Shown: one piece after another, positions 48,201 to 59,971 of the stretch
Numbering within the stretch: position 1 is the stretch's first letter
Layout of the letters: every line of letters starts with the position of its first letter
Assembly: GCA_033439265.1 (NCBI GenBank)
Contig: JAVTVX010000035.1
Span: 4,134,001 to 4,198,000 of the forward strand
Reading direction: 5' to 3'
Source of the DNA: Dillenia suffruticosa
Taxonomy: Eukaryota > Streptophyta > Magnoliopsida > Dilleniales > Dilleniaceae
Length of the DNA stretch: 64,000 nucleotides
Translations under genes and position numbers: made by a program
Notes under the pieces: generated by a model
Seen by the model: the letters and a program-made list of their open reading frames with translations, nothing else
Databases searched by the model: none
Told to the model about the DNA's origin: nothing

Positions 48201-50921
48201 CTTGAAGACTCAGTATAAATTGGAGGACCTTGCAAAGAAAGATTTATCAATCACATGAGGTACAAAAATGAAGTGGGACTACAAAAAGTGACAGAGGTCC
48301 ATGTGCCAAAAATGATAGGTAAAATAACAAGTGTCCAAAATCCATACAAGATTAGAGCTAGCAACATGAATAACTATTATTGGTTTCAACCACAATCCCA
48401 AATAAACTATTTATATTCTCAAACTGCTATGCCTGCTAGACTTGATAAGCTTAAATGTGCTTGAGGAGGAGCGAAAGATTACCGACTATTGTGCAATTAA
48501 TGGCACTATGTACTTCACTATATTAATAAAAATACTGGAGGGTACCATGCATGGGTATGCTCTCCGACTTTCCCTTACTCTTTCTCTTCCCTGACTTCAA
48601 CTAAGTCATGGGTATATTCTCAACCTGCAATTATGCACTCTATAGCACATCCAACCATGAAGTGCAACCAAATCCATCACATTCTCAACAGTCATTTTTC
48701 CAGTCGGATACATTTCATGGTAGAGTCCAATTTAATTTACAATAAAGCACATAGCATCTAAAGCATCTAGTTATGGGTGGGTATACAGCTGTATGGTACA
48801 CTTATTTTATAAATTTGGCAAAAGAGAAACAGTCAAATGCCTGTACTAGGATTGGATTGGGTTATTAATCCTAGTTTGAGAACTCAAATTTGACCTGATT
48901 AATATATATATTAGAAGAGAAAATTCCATTGCTTTACCTTAATATTTGATCTCAGAATAGCAGACAAAAAGCACAGATGATGGGATGAGCATATAAAGAA
49001 CGTGTGTAAACAGAAGGTTTTACAATAAATAGGGAAATACACAATATTGTCGATCAGCAGATTACAGAAGAGATAAGTGACACTTTGAGGAAAAGAGAGT
49101 TGCATTTTACCAATAGGGTATTGTTACCTTTTGCTCAAGAAGAGTGCATTTAATCTCAGTAACCCGAAGTTTCTGCAAACAAGAAAATTCCATCAATTAG
49201 TTTATCATTCACACAAAATTCCCTAAATGCATTTTCTTTGAGATCAACTATGACCTTATTTAAATCTTCATCAGCAACAACCACCCGAGATGCATAGATT
49301 TTCCTTATATCCTTCATTTTATACTTGGTATTGCACTGAGGGCACTGGAAAAGATATTGAAAATTAAAAACTTTATGAAATATTTTGTCAATGCTATCAA
49401 AACAACAAGGATTACCTTCCCAGAATTTTTTCCACACAGTTCTAACCATCTCTTCACGCAAGACATGCCATATAAGTGTCCACAAGGAAGAGAACTGCAG
49501 TATTCAAAGCATGACAGTTAAACATATATTGCTCACAGAAGCATGCTAGTGTAACTAAGTTTGACTAGAACTATTCCATGCAAAAGAACCATCAGTTATC
49601 ATAAATGTATTGAACAAGGAGATAGCCCCTTATAAGTACCCAATCTGTGAGACAATACTGTGCTTAAACATCAAAGGAAAATAATATAATTTGCAATCAG
49701 TCGAATCCCAAACAGTGTATAAATGCACTATGGAAATCATGTTTCCTGCTTCTTTAGCCTCATTGAAATTTTAGTAAATGCACCGACCATTTGCAGTTGT
49801 TAACCATAAAAGGAGTCCAAATACCAAATAAAATAAAATAGAAATAGAAATAAAAAATACGGATTTAACCCATTCTTCTAAAGGGGTTTTTTTTTATTAT
49901 TATTTGACTCCGTCTAGTCTCTCTACCAAGCATCACAATGAGGTTTGGAAACTAAGGTTTGGAATTCTAAGGTTTAATGTAAAAATTTCAAAGATTGGGT
50001 TTAAGACTTAGGTCTAGTACACCTTAGGGAAAGAACTAAGATTGAGGTGCCATAGAAATGAAACATCTCATTTTCTTTCCCTTCATTCTTGCCCCGTGGG
50101 AACCCTCTACAAAAGCCAACCTCAGTAGTTTCTCCTAGCGGCCTACTCAAAATATCCATAACACAGGTAACTCATATGGGTGGGCAATCCTTTACCAGAG
50201 ACTGGATTTGATTTCATAAGTTTGTGGACGGCAGTTGTCCCTGTAAGGACCATCCACCCTGGGTGAATGTTGTACTAATCATACTCCTCTGCTTCAAATA
50301 ACCTCCATAACTATAATTGTCATCATTCCCAGTTAGCTTACTTGGTCCAGTATAATTCAAAATATGCGAATTCTCTTCTTAAAAAAAAAAAAAAAAAAAG
50401 TTCTAACAGAAATGACCTATTCGATGCTAGGCTAAATTAAAAAAACAAATAAATACAAAACAAAAGAATATTGTGATAATTTTAACTCCAGACTATTAAG
50501 GTGGAACCACAATTTAGATCCCACGTTATCAATGTAGATACTAGTATAGTTAATTGGTGATAATTTTATGTCTTAAATTATGAAAACACAAAGGTAATTA
50601 CATGAATTGCAGACTAAATTCACTAGTAAAACAGGTGTTCATAAATTAAGGACCCAAAGAATAATACCCAAATTTATGCCCCAAAAATTATCAGCTCTGA
50701 GTGAACTTAGAGAGAGAGATATACCAAAGATAATGGTCGCCATCGTCTGTCCAAGCATTCATACAAATAGGGCAGCACAAGCCATCACAATGACTCGCAT
50801 CGCTGTCCTCAAAATTGTCTAGATTGCCATGGACATCCGACGTCGTATGTTGTTGAGAAGGAGGAGAACAAGTTGAAGCATTGTTTGCTTGAGAAACCCT
50901 AACTTGATCTTCCTCTTCCAT
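42282..50921 (-). CDS. RFWD3-like E3 ubiquitin ligase (RING, coiled coil, WD40)
   Basis: Thirteen exons: 50921-50725, 49494-49416, 49344-49255, 49172-49128, 47434-47354, 45808-45757, 45627-45569, 44688-44578, 44495-44356, 44232-44193, 43846-43784, 43680-43487 and 42786-42282. They join in frame to 551 residues. RFWD3 ubiquitinates RPA at damaged replication forks in animals; the plant role is inferred. The RING begins CPICMNAWTDDGDH (50-63), continues SLPCGHLYGMSC and closes CPQC (93-96). A charged coiled coil follows (WHRKEEEWHKREN). The WD40 part includes GARLFDIDASGQTLIIARRL, AAAWSCSWDLNNPHNVYAGL, LFLFDMRRNGRPVE and LLSASAVGLCQWNFG. The start at 50921 is the only ATG in frame; an in-frame arginine-rich stretch upstream (RRRRGRPYLTLTNKGDEE) is inside a duplicated leader and has no ATG. 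Intron 5 contains an L1 fragment, intron 12 a perfect hairpin. Confidence 0.9.
43291..43348. repeat. Perfect 23-bp inverted repeat with 12-nt loop
   Basis: The left arm (43291-43313) and right arm (43326-43348) are exact reverse complements; the left arm starts TTGCCTATCTGTTCTGAGGA. It lies in intron 12 of the RFWD3-like gene, so it is transcribed with the pre-mRNA and would form a 23-bp stem. It is not part of a recognised transposon. Confidence 0.9.
44029..44072. repeat. Poly-C / poly-A / (CA)n cluster
   Basis: About 12 C, then 9 A, then a (CA)n run, all within intron 10 of the RFWD3-like gene. Likely length-variable. Confidence 0.85.
46030..47110 (+). mobile_element. L1-type LINE fragment (ORF2 C-terminal part)
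   Basis: Plus-strand remnants inside intron 5 of the RFWD3-like gene, antisense to it. Blocks are SYYSPWKSSFN, VSFFWEDTWIGDFPLFISF (46220-46280), RNDREFREF-like sequence, then INTNDLGQKRRR near 46636 and a zinc-knuckle-like region with CGDVEPPL/WNHLFES in shifting frames, which together follow the order of the zf-RVT and C-terminal region of plant L1 ORF2. Several stops and frameshifts separate them and no reverse transcriptase core is present. Confidence 0.75.
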
Positions 50922-50930
50922 AGATTGTTG

Positions 50931-51204
50931 CTCTTCAGTTTCTTCGTCTCCTTTGTTAGTCAGAGTCAGATAAGGGCGTCCTCGTCTTCGTCGCGACGGT
51001 ATGAACTCTCGCGAATCAGTATTGTCAGGGACAGGGCAAGAGAATTCAAAAAATAAATATATAACAACTCTTCAGTTTCTTCGTCTCCTTTGTTAGTCAA
51101 AGTCTGATAAGCGCGTCCTCGTCTTCGTCGCGCCGGCGTAAAACCGCGGAATGCGGCATTGTCGGGGACAAGGTAAGAGAATTTAAAAAATAAATATATA
51201 ACAA
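50931..51204. repeat. 137-bp tandem duplication in RFWD3-like 5' leader
   Basis: 50931-51067 and 51068-51204 are two head-to-tail copies, starting CTCTTCAGTTTCTTCGTCTC and ending AATAAATATATAACAA. They differ at about a dozen places clustered in the middle. The left copy lies immediately upstream of the start codon at 50921 and is open in frame with the protein without an ATG; because 137 is not a multiple of three, the frame is not carried into the second copy. Confidence 0.9.
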
Positions 51205-51836
51205 AGAAATTAATAATTGAGAAAACACAAGTTAGGGTTCAGAAAATTCTTGATTTCAGTCCCCCGCCCCCTCCATCTCTTATAACCGACGTGGCCGTTT
51301 GTTGGTCTCTATTTCTCCCATTCAAGAATTAGGCGATTTAGAAAACATATATTAATATAATTAAATATTACATATTTTAATTTGGAGAGTGTTTGGAGTC
51401 AGATGAAAATCCTAATTCTAAGCTAGACATCATCTTTCTCAAATTAATTGAAATGATTTGTTAATAGGAATAGAAAAAAAAAAGTCCAAACCTAATTCAA
51501 CTTAAATTTTATAATTTCAATAAATTTTAAGATTTTATTTATTTATTAAATTACAACCATATAATAGAGAGAAAGCTACCCTCATACAATTATAAAATAT
51601 TAGGTCACAGTTTGATATTTAATATTGAGATTTTTTAGATATTAAATTAGAAAGTCATGAACCTTAATTGATTAAGTATAAATATAAAATTATACAATTT
51701 ATAAATATAATATTTCATAGAGTCTAAAATTTGAAGGATTTAATAAAATATAAATATTATATTTCTTAACCAAATCTCGAGTTTGAAATTTAAAAATAAA
51801 AAACACAACACTAAAAAGACCATCCCTTAAATAAAA

Positions 51837-51874
<38 letters not shown>

Positions 51875-52018
51875 TATATTAATTAAAACATAATTAAAAA
51901 AATGAGAGGGCATCAATCAAGGACTTTGGTGGCCTGTGGTTGAGGCATCCCGAAACATATTATATATCTTAAAAAGGAATATAATAATAACTTTAACAAT
52001 TTTAAAAGTGTACATAAG

Positions 52019-52061
<43 letters not shown>

Positions 52062-52207
52062 AATGAGGTCATTTTTTTGGTACAATCTTATAATGAGGTC
52101 ATATACAAGTCGGCAAATAAGATAACAGTTTCATAATTCTATAGATATTAATTTAATATTGTAATGAACTCTAAATTTACATATAGCAAAAAAAGGAGTT
52201 TAACAAT

Positions 52208-52245
<38 letters not shown>

Positions 52246-54184
52246 CTATACTTGGTATCTAAATTCTTAAGAAACATGTATAGAAATCGATAGACTTATG
52301 AAACCCACGCATAATTTGCTCACAAAGGACTTATGAAATAAAAATGTAAACATAAACACAATATTTTGACAATTGTAACAATGATCTTCGGAGATCTTTG
52401 GAGATCCCAAGTATTTCGTCATCCAAAATCTAGAAATAACATCAGGGTAGATTGCTCATAGCTCAGCAGCATCAGGGTAGAAATTACATATAATTTTCTT
52501 GCAAAATGTCAATATGCTAGCTACACATCATCCACCACAACATATGTATTGTTTTGGTAGCACCAACTTCACAGCTTATACATAATTTAAATTTCACTCA
52601 AATAGAAAGTGACCAAAAAAGGAAAAAAAGGGGGAAAAAAAATCGTAAGCAGGGTTCAAGAAAAGGGCCAGGTATCACCCGGTAATGGGCGTGCAAGCAT
52701 GTTGTTGATGATCTTCTGGTCCAGAATTGCATTCATTTTTTCTCCTGCACATAAAAGGCATTGATCTGAGAAAAACGTTTTGGTTGAAAAGAAATAACCC
52801 TCTTATGTTCATATATATATATATAACTAGGTTTTCCGATCGATGCTAGTTTATGGCAATCAGAAACCATGAAAAGACTAAGCAAAATATAAAAATTCAG
52901 AAAACAAAGAAATGCAAAAAAAAAAAAATGAGCATATTAAGCAATAGAGTTGATAAAAGACTAAAAGTTGAAAGATAGAAACCACGGATTGATCCCATGC
53001 CAGAATTGGCAAGAAAAGGCAATCCATAGATTTCTATTTGATTTCATAATAATAATAATAAAAATCATTCCCACTTGAAAGCCATAGGAAATACTGCCGC
53101 AAACCAGAGAGTTTTTGATTCAGATATGAAATCATTTCAAATGGATAAGCTACTTTCACCAACTTTCAAAAAATAAAAAAATTACATCCTTTTTACTTCC
53201 TGCTTTGAGAAATAATGTTGAATCAACTATTCACATAAATCACATCCCACCTAGGATCTACAGCTATGAAAACAATTTCAAACATCCAGTGAAGTGGAAA
53301 GCAGAGGGATTGAAATATTTACTGATAGGTCCAAAAATCATTAGCTGATTCATAAACGGGAACGGAAAAGTAATCAAATTCACATCAGAATACCTATCAA
53401 AAGCTTTGACATATAACTTCCAAGCTTAGTCTATATACTTAAAATTTCTTCCAAGTGGAGTCCATTCTCTCCATAAGTGGGATACAATCTAAGTTTTGTT
53501 CAAAAAATACCCAAACAGCTAGTGAACAAATAAGAAATATGGCATCCAAGTAACATTAGAAATTTTACAGCAATAGAAGGAGCAGTCCAACCACCTAGGA
53601 TTCATGAGATAGAATGCCAAAAAGAAAGCTACAAACAATAAAGAAGAAGCCAGCAAAAGAGGTTACTTGACTGCAACAAGTTGAAACAAGAAAACAAAAT
53701 CCAAAGAGAGCTAAAGACAGAGAGACAGCATTCATAAAGACTAAGGACAACTAAGAGGAACGCCGGAAACATCAATAAAAACTAAATGAAAATCCAAGCA
53801 CAAGATTTTAATCAATCCAACCAGGCCCATAATTGACATTTGACATTCTTTGGCTGTTGATAGCAGTTCTCCCCCTTTTATCAAAATTCATAGTTTAACT
53901 GAAAAACATTGTGCATGGAGAAGAGACATTATTGATTCAAAACCAACATAGAGCAGAAAACTTTCTTCAAGAAATTGAATCTGTAAAATGGCCACAACTT
54001 GTCAACACACCAGTTGCATCAATCAAAATAATAACAGGTCAATAACTAAACCTAGCATCAATGCAATAAAAAAAAAATCAATAGCTACAATATAAAAGAA
54101 TAATAACAAGCAACTTTCTAACCCTTATTAGATAAAGTTCCTAGCAACTACTTACTGAAAGTTGGAAGAAGATAAGTGATAAAA
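51205..54184. other. Spacer between the two RFWD3-like genes
   Basis: The left half is very AT-rich with (TA)n at 51839-51870 and 52211-52243 and a (CT)n run at 52022-52058. At 52649-52734 the minus strand shows a CAG acceptor then a 26-codon frame (MNAILDQKIINNMLARPLPG) ending TGA; it may be a 3' untranslated or alternative last exon of the neighbouring gene. The rest of 52.8-54.1 kb shows no exon. Confidence 0.45.
52022..52058. repeat. (CT)n microsatellite
   Basis: Uninterrupted run of about 18 CT units. A short direct repeat TTATAATGAGGTCAT follows in two copies (52059 and 52088). Confidence 0.95.
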
Positions 54185-57100
54185 TTAATTATGAGAGACG
54201 GGTGATGATGTAACTAAGGTGGAAATCTTTTCCTCCATAACCTCCATCTTACTCTCTAAAGCCTCAAACTTGTTTTGCAAATCTTGCAATGCTACCACCT
54301 GCAGGAGATTAAGCAAGTGACTTCATTTTAAACAGAAAACAAGGTCCAAGAGAGAAAGCATACATTACACTTCTCGTACCACCAATAGAAAATAAATGTT
54401 TTAATAAATAGTAAAAACTGAAAGGGGCAAAAGCAACAATTGAAAAATCTGCCAGTACTGGTCCAAGTAAAGTAGCTATTTAAAACAATGAATATCTACT
54501 TGAAGTATAGAGGGATCAGTGTTTAGTCTGTTGATCATAAGAATATCAGTAACATAAAGGAATATTCCTAACATGCTGATAGTCTGCTCAGGAATCATAT
54601 TGAAATAAGTTCCAACCTCAGATCCTCCAAATCATTCAGAAGATTGTTTTTACTTTCACATCATAAATAAATGACTTCATCAGTAGCCAATACCAGGCAT
54701 TGAATTTTGACAGGAAAATCAAATAATATTGTGAAGGATGATCACTGGTATGAAAATCACAACTACCATCAAACTCTTTCTAGGACTGCCTGTAAACCAC
54801 ATGTATTTAATAGCCCAAAAAATAAAAGTTTATTACACTTGTTCTTGACTACATCAACACCAACCCCCCCAAAAAAAAATGGACACGAACACCCACAGAG
54901 ACAACATGATCTAAACGATGGTCCTATCTCATTCTTCTATAGTTGGCTACTGCCACTTTGATTTAGAGAAACAATAGTTATTAGAATAGTGGTGCTTCAG
55001 AGGAAAAAATAAATTTTGGGGGTAAAAAGTATGAGAAGATTTATGCAAAACACTATGAATTTAAAATTGAAAAGTGTTAACAGAGAATTTTCCTTCTCCT
55101 TTTCAGACAAAGATGATGAGGAGAGGAAAAAGAGGATTGATGTGCAAGCTTCCTTGTGCACAACAGCCAACTCAATCGGTTCAATAAGCATTTTACTGCA
55201 ACTATGGATCCTTACCTTCTTTTCAAGAAGAGCAAATCTATCCTCAAGGCACTGCAATTTCTGCAAACAAGAAAGTACTGTTAACCATGCAAGTTCCCAT
55301 AACCTCATATGTAATTTTCTCCTTGTGGCAGAGTAAGACCTTCTGCAAATCATCATTGACAACAATAATACTTGATGTGTAGAGTCTCCTAACACCCTTC
55401 AGTGAGCACTTCCTATTGCACTGAGGACACTGACTCATAAAATATATTAGCTGAGAGGGGAGAATTAAAGACTGGCCTCATGAATTCAGGAGAAAATATA
55501 CTAGCTACAAGCATGCCATACTTTTCCTTGACTTCTTCCACATTGTTGAAACCATCTCTTGATGCAAGACATTCCATATAGGTGACCACAAGGAAGACAG
55601 CTGCACTCCAAATAATGAATTTTCCAGGTGAGTAGCTTTCTTTCCTATGAGAGTACGACTTTGAACAAACCATTATATAATAAAGTGAAGTAACCATGAA
55701 AATCCCATTATAAGTTCTTGAAAACAAAAGGCAAGAGTCATTCAAATTAAGAGTAGAAATAGCAGGAGATAAATTCAAAGAAAACATTCAGTCCAAGAAC
55801 ATGGGTTCTAACTGATTTTCCGAAGATATAGCTCCCCATATGTCATGCAGGAAAAGAGCAAAATGATAAATGCACCAAGTGTTACTCTATTCATTACAAC
55901 CTCCAAATGACATTTCCATCAAATGCTAAATAACTACAGAAAAAGTCTTCCACCCTTAGTTTCCTAAGGAATAGAAGATATGGAGCATCTAATGGATTTT
56001 CAGTCAAAGAAGCCATGCCCACACAATTCCACCATGAATCAACATGCTGGTGTGACCGCGCTACTGGGTGACTCAACTATGCTACTGTGTCACGTATAAT
56101 AAGAATATATGCAAAAGCTCCATAGAAAAAGAACAATACCATCAGAGTAATACCACAGAACCCCAATCTCTCACCACTCTCAAAGTTATAGATGCAACAA
56201 TATCAGAAGTTAAGGTGCGTATGAATTTCATAATTGGGTGTCGAAATTGCAAATCCAACAATTAGCATGTGCAATTGAACATTAAGGCCATTTTAAACCC
56301 CACATGCTATAAAATTGGAGGGAGAAAGACAACTAGCATAACAACCCCTGAGCAGGTCTTCACTGTTGAAGATGACGATGAAGCATTTCAAGAAACATGC
56401 GAATGGATGCCTCCCAAATACATAACCCTAATTCGCCAAAGACTTGAATAGAAAAGGTGCATCAAAAGTCCAAAAAAAGAAGAAGAAAAAAAGGGGTCAA
56501 AATGACCTAAGAACCAGTCCAAGGAAGCTGGTTCTAAACTGGACAGACCCAGAAAATGTTCCAGAACATAGCCAACTTTGGTGGCCTATTTTATGCAGCA
56601 AGAAAAGCATAAATAAAGGCATGGTTGGAGGGATGAAAGTCCATTAAGAGAGGTCCAAAATGAAATCCCAAAGAAGCCTAGAAAAGCTCAAGAAGACAGC
56701 CCAAACTACCAAGGATATTTTGGATAGAATTTATAACGGTTAGTTTTTGGGTTTGTGTCTACTGGTTAGTTTTTGTGTCCATCGGCTAATAGAACCTTTT
56801 AGGCTATAAATAAGTCTGCTCTCTTCATTTGTAAGATATCTTGGAGCATTATCTCCCTTAGCATAGTAAAAGCATAGTCTCTCTCACAAATTGTCTTTTC
56901 ATATTTTCTAGAGCATTGTCTTTAAAAATATCTTGTATTTGATATTTCATCAAAACAATACTATTGACTTCATTCTCACAAATTCAAACTCTCATTTTCT
57001 TTGTTGTTCTTCAACCTTCCTCAAACACAAAAACCCTATCTCAACCACCCATTCTTCTACACTCCAAATTTCAACATTCACCATGGTGGAATGCTTGGTT

Positions 57101-57920
57101 TTGAGCCATAACACGCAGTTCTCCAAAGCTAACCAAGACGCCAAGCATAAAAATCCCTTCCCCATAGTGTTGGTAAAAACTTACAAACTCACGTGGCGTT
57201 CATTTAATCTTACTCAAGGCCCTTCCATAGCGATTGCTAGACTGAATTGGATGGCGACATAAATGAACTCGGCATAAACCTCAAAACGATTATACCTTAT
57301 GACTTTGCCTTACTTATCGATGTTCAAAGGCACATCGATTAACTAGTAACCAACCAACAGGAAATTGTACAGCGTTCTTGATAATTTTTATGAGTTGAAT
57401 TCAACTAAAGGGAGAAAGGAGAAGTGCTTCAAATTAGGGCAAGATTGCCAGAACCCATATGAATCAAATTCTGCGTCAATTAAACAAAGACTAGAAAACC
57501 CTAATTCGTAAAATACACGAAAAAATAACTAAAACCCACAAAAATTCAATTGACAAAATCGATGGAAATCACATACCAAACACAATGATCGCCACTGCTG
57601 GTCCAGGCTTGAAAACAAATAGGGCAAATCGAACCCTCAATATCTTGACACCCATTTAACTGTCCATCTCCGTCTCCGTCACATTTCTTTTGGTCGTCAC
57701 AATTTGTCTCCGATCGACCCTCACCGTCGAAGAATGAGGGATCCTCGGAAATCATTTGGAGAAATGCAGCGTACTGTGGGTCCATTTCATCTTCGTCTGA
57801 CACTGGCGATAACCTTTGTCTTCTTCTCGGTCTTTCGGAATTACTTGCTCCACTTGGTGGTCGTCGTCTTGGTAGGGAGGTGGGTTGAGTAAGAGAGGTA
57901 GAAGATTCGAGGCCCGGCAT
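54185..57920 (-). CDS. RFWD3-like RING/coiled-coil paralogue lacking WD40
   Basis: Five exons: 57920-57577, 55600-55522, 55429-55340, 55260-55216 and 54298-54185, 223 residues. Exons 2-4 (79, 90 and 45 nt) have exactly the sizes and phases of exons 2-4 in the complete gene at 42282-50921, so the two are tandem duplicates. The RING reads CPICFQAWTSSGDH, CLPCGHLYGMSC, then CPQCNRKC. The last exon codes a coiled coil (LQDLQNKFEALESKMEVMEE) and ends SPVSHN and TAA. There are no WD40 exons between 54185 and 51200. It may act as a RING-only ligase, a dimer partner or a regulator of the full protein; this is inference. The N-terminus starts MPGLESSTSLTQPT and is rich in Arg/Ser/Pro and then acidic. 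Shared weak donors (GTCTTA here, GTCATA in the paralogue) support the exon 3 model. Confidence 0.82.
56720..56960 (+). other. LTR-like promoter fragment in paralogue intron 1
   Basis: GGCTATAAATAAGTCTGCTC near 56794-56813 followed by repeated GAGCATT-type blocks resembles the TATA/R region of an LTR. A plus-strand frame from 56933 follows, not recognised. No LTR boundaries are visible. Confidence 0.25.
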
Positions 57921-58827
57921 TGAAGAGAGAGAGATCAAAAATCAGGGGATTCCAATATTTTTTCTGTTGGGATTGTTGAGAAAGGAAGAAAGACGGTCTT
58001 AGCTTACGACCGAGACCGAGACCGAGACCGAGTGACTTGAATGCATAAACAGAACACACACTGCATATCCTGATTTTCTAAGGAAATCTACTTGTCCCAA
58101 CCCAATATTCTATTCATTTTCTATCATTTTTAAGAAGGATTTTTTTTTTTGGATGTTTCCTTCAATACCTCGTAATAACGTAGTTTAGGCAGAGGTTTCA
58201 GAAAATTCCACGGACGTCATGTTAAAAGTGGGGCCGCTTCATTCCTTATCTACTTTTTAACAACAAAATGCAAGAATTCAATCACATTTATGCAGAGATT
58301 AATATCTTAATCAATAAAGTGTTTAAAATATTTATGAAAAGTTTTGGAAATCTCTCTTTCCTCTTTGTCCTCAGCATGGATGCCATTCGAAAATTCTCTT
58401 CTTGGGATGTCTTTTAATTTTCTTTTCTTTTGGTTTGTTTAAGACTTTCTGTCCATCCTTGTTTATTAAAAAGTATATATATATATATATATATATATAT
58501 TTTTAAACAGAGTCAAGATTGGAATCACATATATATTAAAAGTCAAACTTAATAATCTTTTTTTCTTTACTCTGTTGTTTATCATTTTACATATTATATA
58601 ATTATTTTTTCAATCAATTGTCTTCCCCAACATTTGCGTAATTTTAGTAACTTTTAAAGTTAATCTAAATAGATATTATAATTTATTGATGTTTTAATCT
58701 TAAAATATGTGTACGTGGCGGCATTTAAAATACGCACTAATGCATCAACTCTAGTATTGAACACCTGTTTTTTATATTTATTCGAATGACTTTTCAAATA
58801 TTTTCATATATTTTTCTTTATGATTGT

Positions 58828-58873
<46 letters not shown>

Positions 58874-59711
58874 TTATACGAAATCATATTTTAATTAATC
58901 CGATTTAAAAATTATCGCATCTAATTTAAAAAAAATCTCTCTCAATATAATTTTTTTTATTAATTAACATTTATCGGTTTATTGAATTTGATGGATTGTA
59001 AAATTAATCCATAGCCAAACAACTTGGTAATCGAGTTATTGAATCCCAAAGGGAAATATGTGTGTATATTTTGTCTATAACCTTTTTATTAATATTTTTA
59101 GTTATTTTTATTTTTTATTTTTGTTATAATTTCAATAATAATTATATCTTTCAAGTTGAGAATGAATTATTCATAGTTGATAATATTTAACTTTGTAAAT
59201 GAACACTTTACAATAACTTTACAATTCTTTCTCAAGCACATATATTATAATTTATGCACTTTTTTCAAATATGCATTTTCAAATTTAAATATAATTAAAT
59301 TTTCGCAATTGAATGGCTTAAAAAATTTACTTTTGAATTTTCTTGTTACTTGGGAAAAAAGTCTGAGCTTCAACTTCAATTGTATTCCTTCACCCATTAA
59401 TATATTTTTTTTGTTTTTAAATTTTTATTTTTTAATGCTTGAAAAGGTAATAAGACCTAATAGAGACAGGTCATACAAGCCCATTTTAACTATAAATTAC
59501 AATTAATTCAGTTAATAAAAATAATTACATAATTTTAGAATTAAATATTATAATCACAAATTAAAAGAAAGTTATTTCTATTTTATAGTGTAAATATTTT
59601 TTCAAAAAATATATAATAAAAAATTAATCAACTATTTTCACGCTCTCCATTTTATTTTTATTAATAGTAGATTTTAACGTTTTGCAACACGATAATAAAG
59701 GTGTCCTTGCG

Positions 59712-59766
<55 letters not shown>

Positions 59767-59971
59767 AAAAGTAAACGTTTTATTATAAATTATTACGAAA
59801 CGGTGCGCTTTAACTTTGGTCTGTCCTTTCGGGTCGGTATCAGCGACCAGAAAAGGGCAGAGAAACGATTCGTTTCTGTGGCTCAGCGACCTCATTAACC
59901 GGTCCTGCTCCGATTCTCTGAATGGTTGCTTCCAAACAAACGTGAGAGAGAGAGAGAGAGAGGACTCAGGG
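57921..59971. promoter_or_regulatory. Divergent intergenic region, RFWD3-like paralogue / CDC25-like
   Basis: The two flanking genes are transcribed away from each other, so both promoters lie here. Close to the left gene is a (GACCGA)4 hexamer repeat near 58008-58033. The centre is AT-rich with (TA)n runs at 58472-58500, 58831-58870 and 59714-59764 and a degenerate SINE-like core (AATTAATCCGATTT, near 58895). Close to the right gene the leader has a (GA)n run at 59944-59962. Confidence 0.5.
59714..59764. repeat. (TA)n microsatellite
   Basis: About 25 TA units, ending roughly 210 bp upstream of the CDC25-like start codon; likely variable in length. Confidence 0.95.

Noticed and set aside
56269..56451. 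Plus-strand frame with an acidic block (EDDDEAFQETCEW) in paralogue intron 1
   Set aside because: Only 60 codons, without splice context or family match; perhaps transposon debris, but not supportable as a gene.
59177..59506. 109-codon plus-strand frame upstream of the CDC25-like gene
   Set aside because: Composition is that of AT-rich spacer (Asn, Phe, Leu, Ile) with no conserved motif.
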